DNA from: Prevotellaceae bacterium UBA2852
GTDB lineage: Bacteria > Bacteroidota > Bacteroidia > Bacteroidales > Bacteroidaceae
Length of the DNA stretch: 5,130 nt
Reading direction: 5' to 3'
Assembly: GCA_002350855.1 (NCBI GenBank)
Contig: DEFM01000012.1
Span: 1,506 to 6,635 of the forward strand
In this document: piece after piece, positions 4,981-5,130 of the stretch
Numbering within the stretch: the first letter of the stretch is position 1
How the letters are laid out: each line of letters begins with the position of its first letter
Notes under the pieces: generated by a model
Database searches by the model: none
Told to the model about the DNA's origin: nothing
The model's input: only the letters and a program-made list of their open reading frames with translations
Program-made: the position numbers and the translations under genes

Positions 4981-5130
4981 GCGGAACAAATGAAAAAACA
5001 TAATAGCGTGAAACGGGACCAATGAATGCCAGTGCAACCTCCAGTTTGCATCTAATTAAAGTAAAACCTAAAATCCGCAGATAATTTTTCGCGTGTCTGA
5101 TTTAGCCCTTGCTTGTGACGATTCTGTCTG
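4981..5130. other. Intergenic tail, no supported feature
   Basis: The 150 bases after the toxin contain no convincing gene, terminator hairpin or promoter. A TAATTTTT near 5081-5088 is one base off the -7 consensus but has no recognisable gene behind it within the window. An 11-codon frame at 4991-5026 is too short to call. Confidence 0.4.

Overview
The window looks like accessory DNA from a Bacteroidales bacterium (Bacteroides/Prevotella-like). Two promoter elements match the Bacteroidota -7 box TAnnTTTG (1674-1681 and 4363-4370). The large gene starts behind an A-rich leader with no Shine-Dalgarno sequence, and its product has a lipobox signal of the sort seen in Bacteroidota surface lipoproteins. 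No taxonomic marker gene is present, so the genus stays open.

Layout. (1) 1 to about 1370 is the right part of an IS110-family (IS1111-like) insertion sequence. The recombinase gene is cut by the window edge: its first visible codons already read D-V-H, the first catalytic Asp motif. The 3' non-coding end holds a chain of imperfect stem-loops, two of them with large internal loops, in the arrangement expected of a bridge (seeker) RNA. (2) About 1336-1440 is a short C-terminal remnant resembling Rpn/PD-(D/E)XK transposase-like proteins, directly against the presumed IS right end, followed by a strong hairpin (1465-1511). (3) 1512-1787 is intergenic, with one solo REP-like unit, a promoter and an A-rich leader. 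(4) 1788-4151 encodes a 787-residue lipoprotein of unrecognised family with a discoidin-like C-terminus. (5) 4158-4265 is a compact cluster of REP-like units built on GGGGACAGG, including a hairpin with 18-bp perfect arms. (6) 4363-4980 is a type II toxin-antitoxin operon: an antitoxin that does not look like DinJ, and a YafQ-family mRNA interferase. (7) 4981-5130 shows nothing clear.

The region combines a bridge-RNA type IS, a transposase-like remnant, REP repeats, a toxin-antitoxin pair and an orphan surface lipoprotein, which is typical of variable cargo. The lipoprotein has its own promoter and is bracketed by REP-like units; nothing links it functionally to the toxin-antitoxin pair. The most informative item is the predicted bridge RNA and its possible match to the IS right end. 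The lipoprotein is the main functional unknown.
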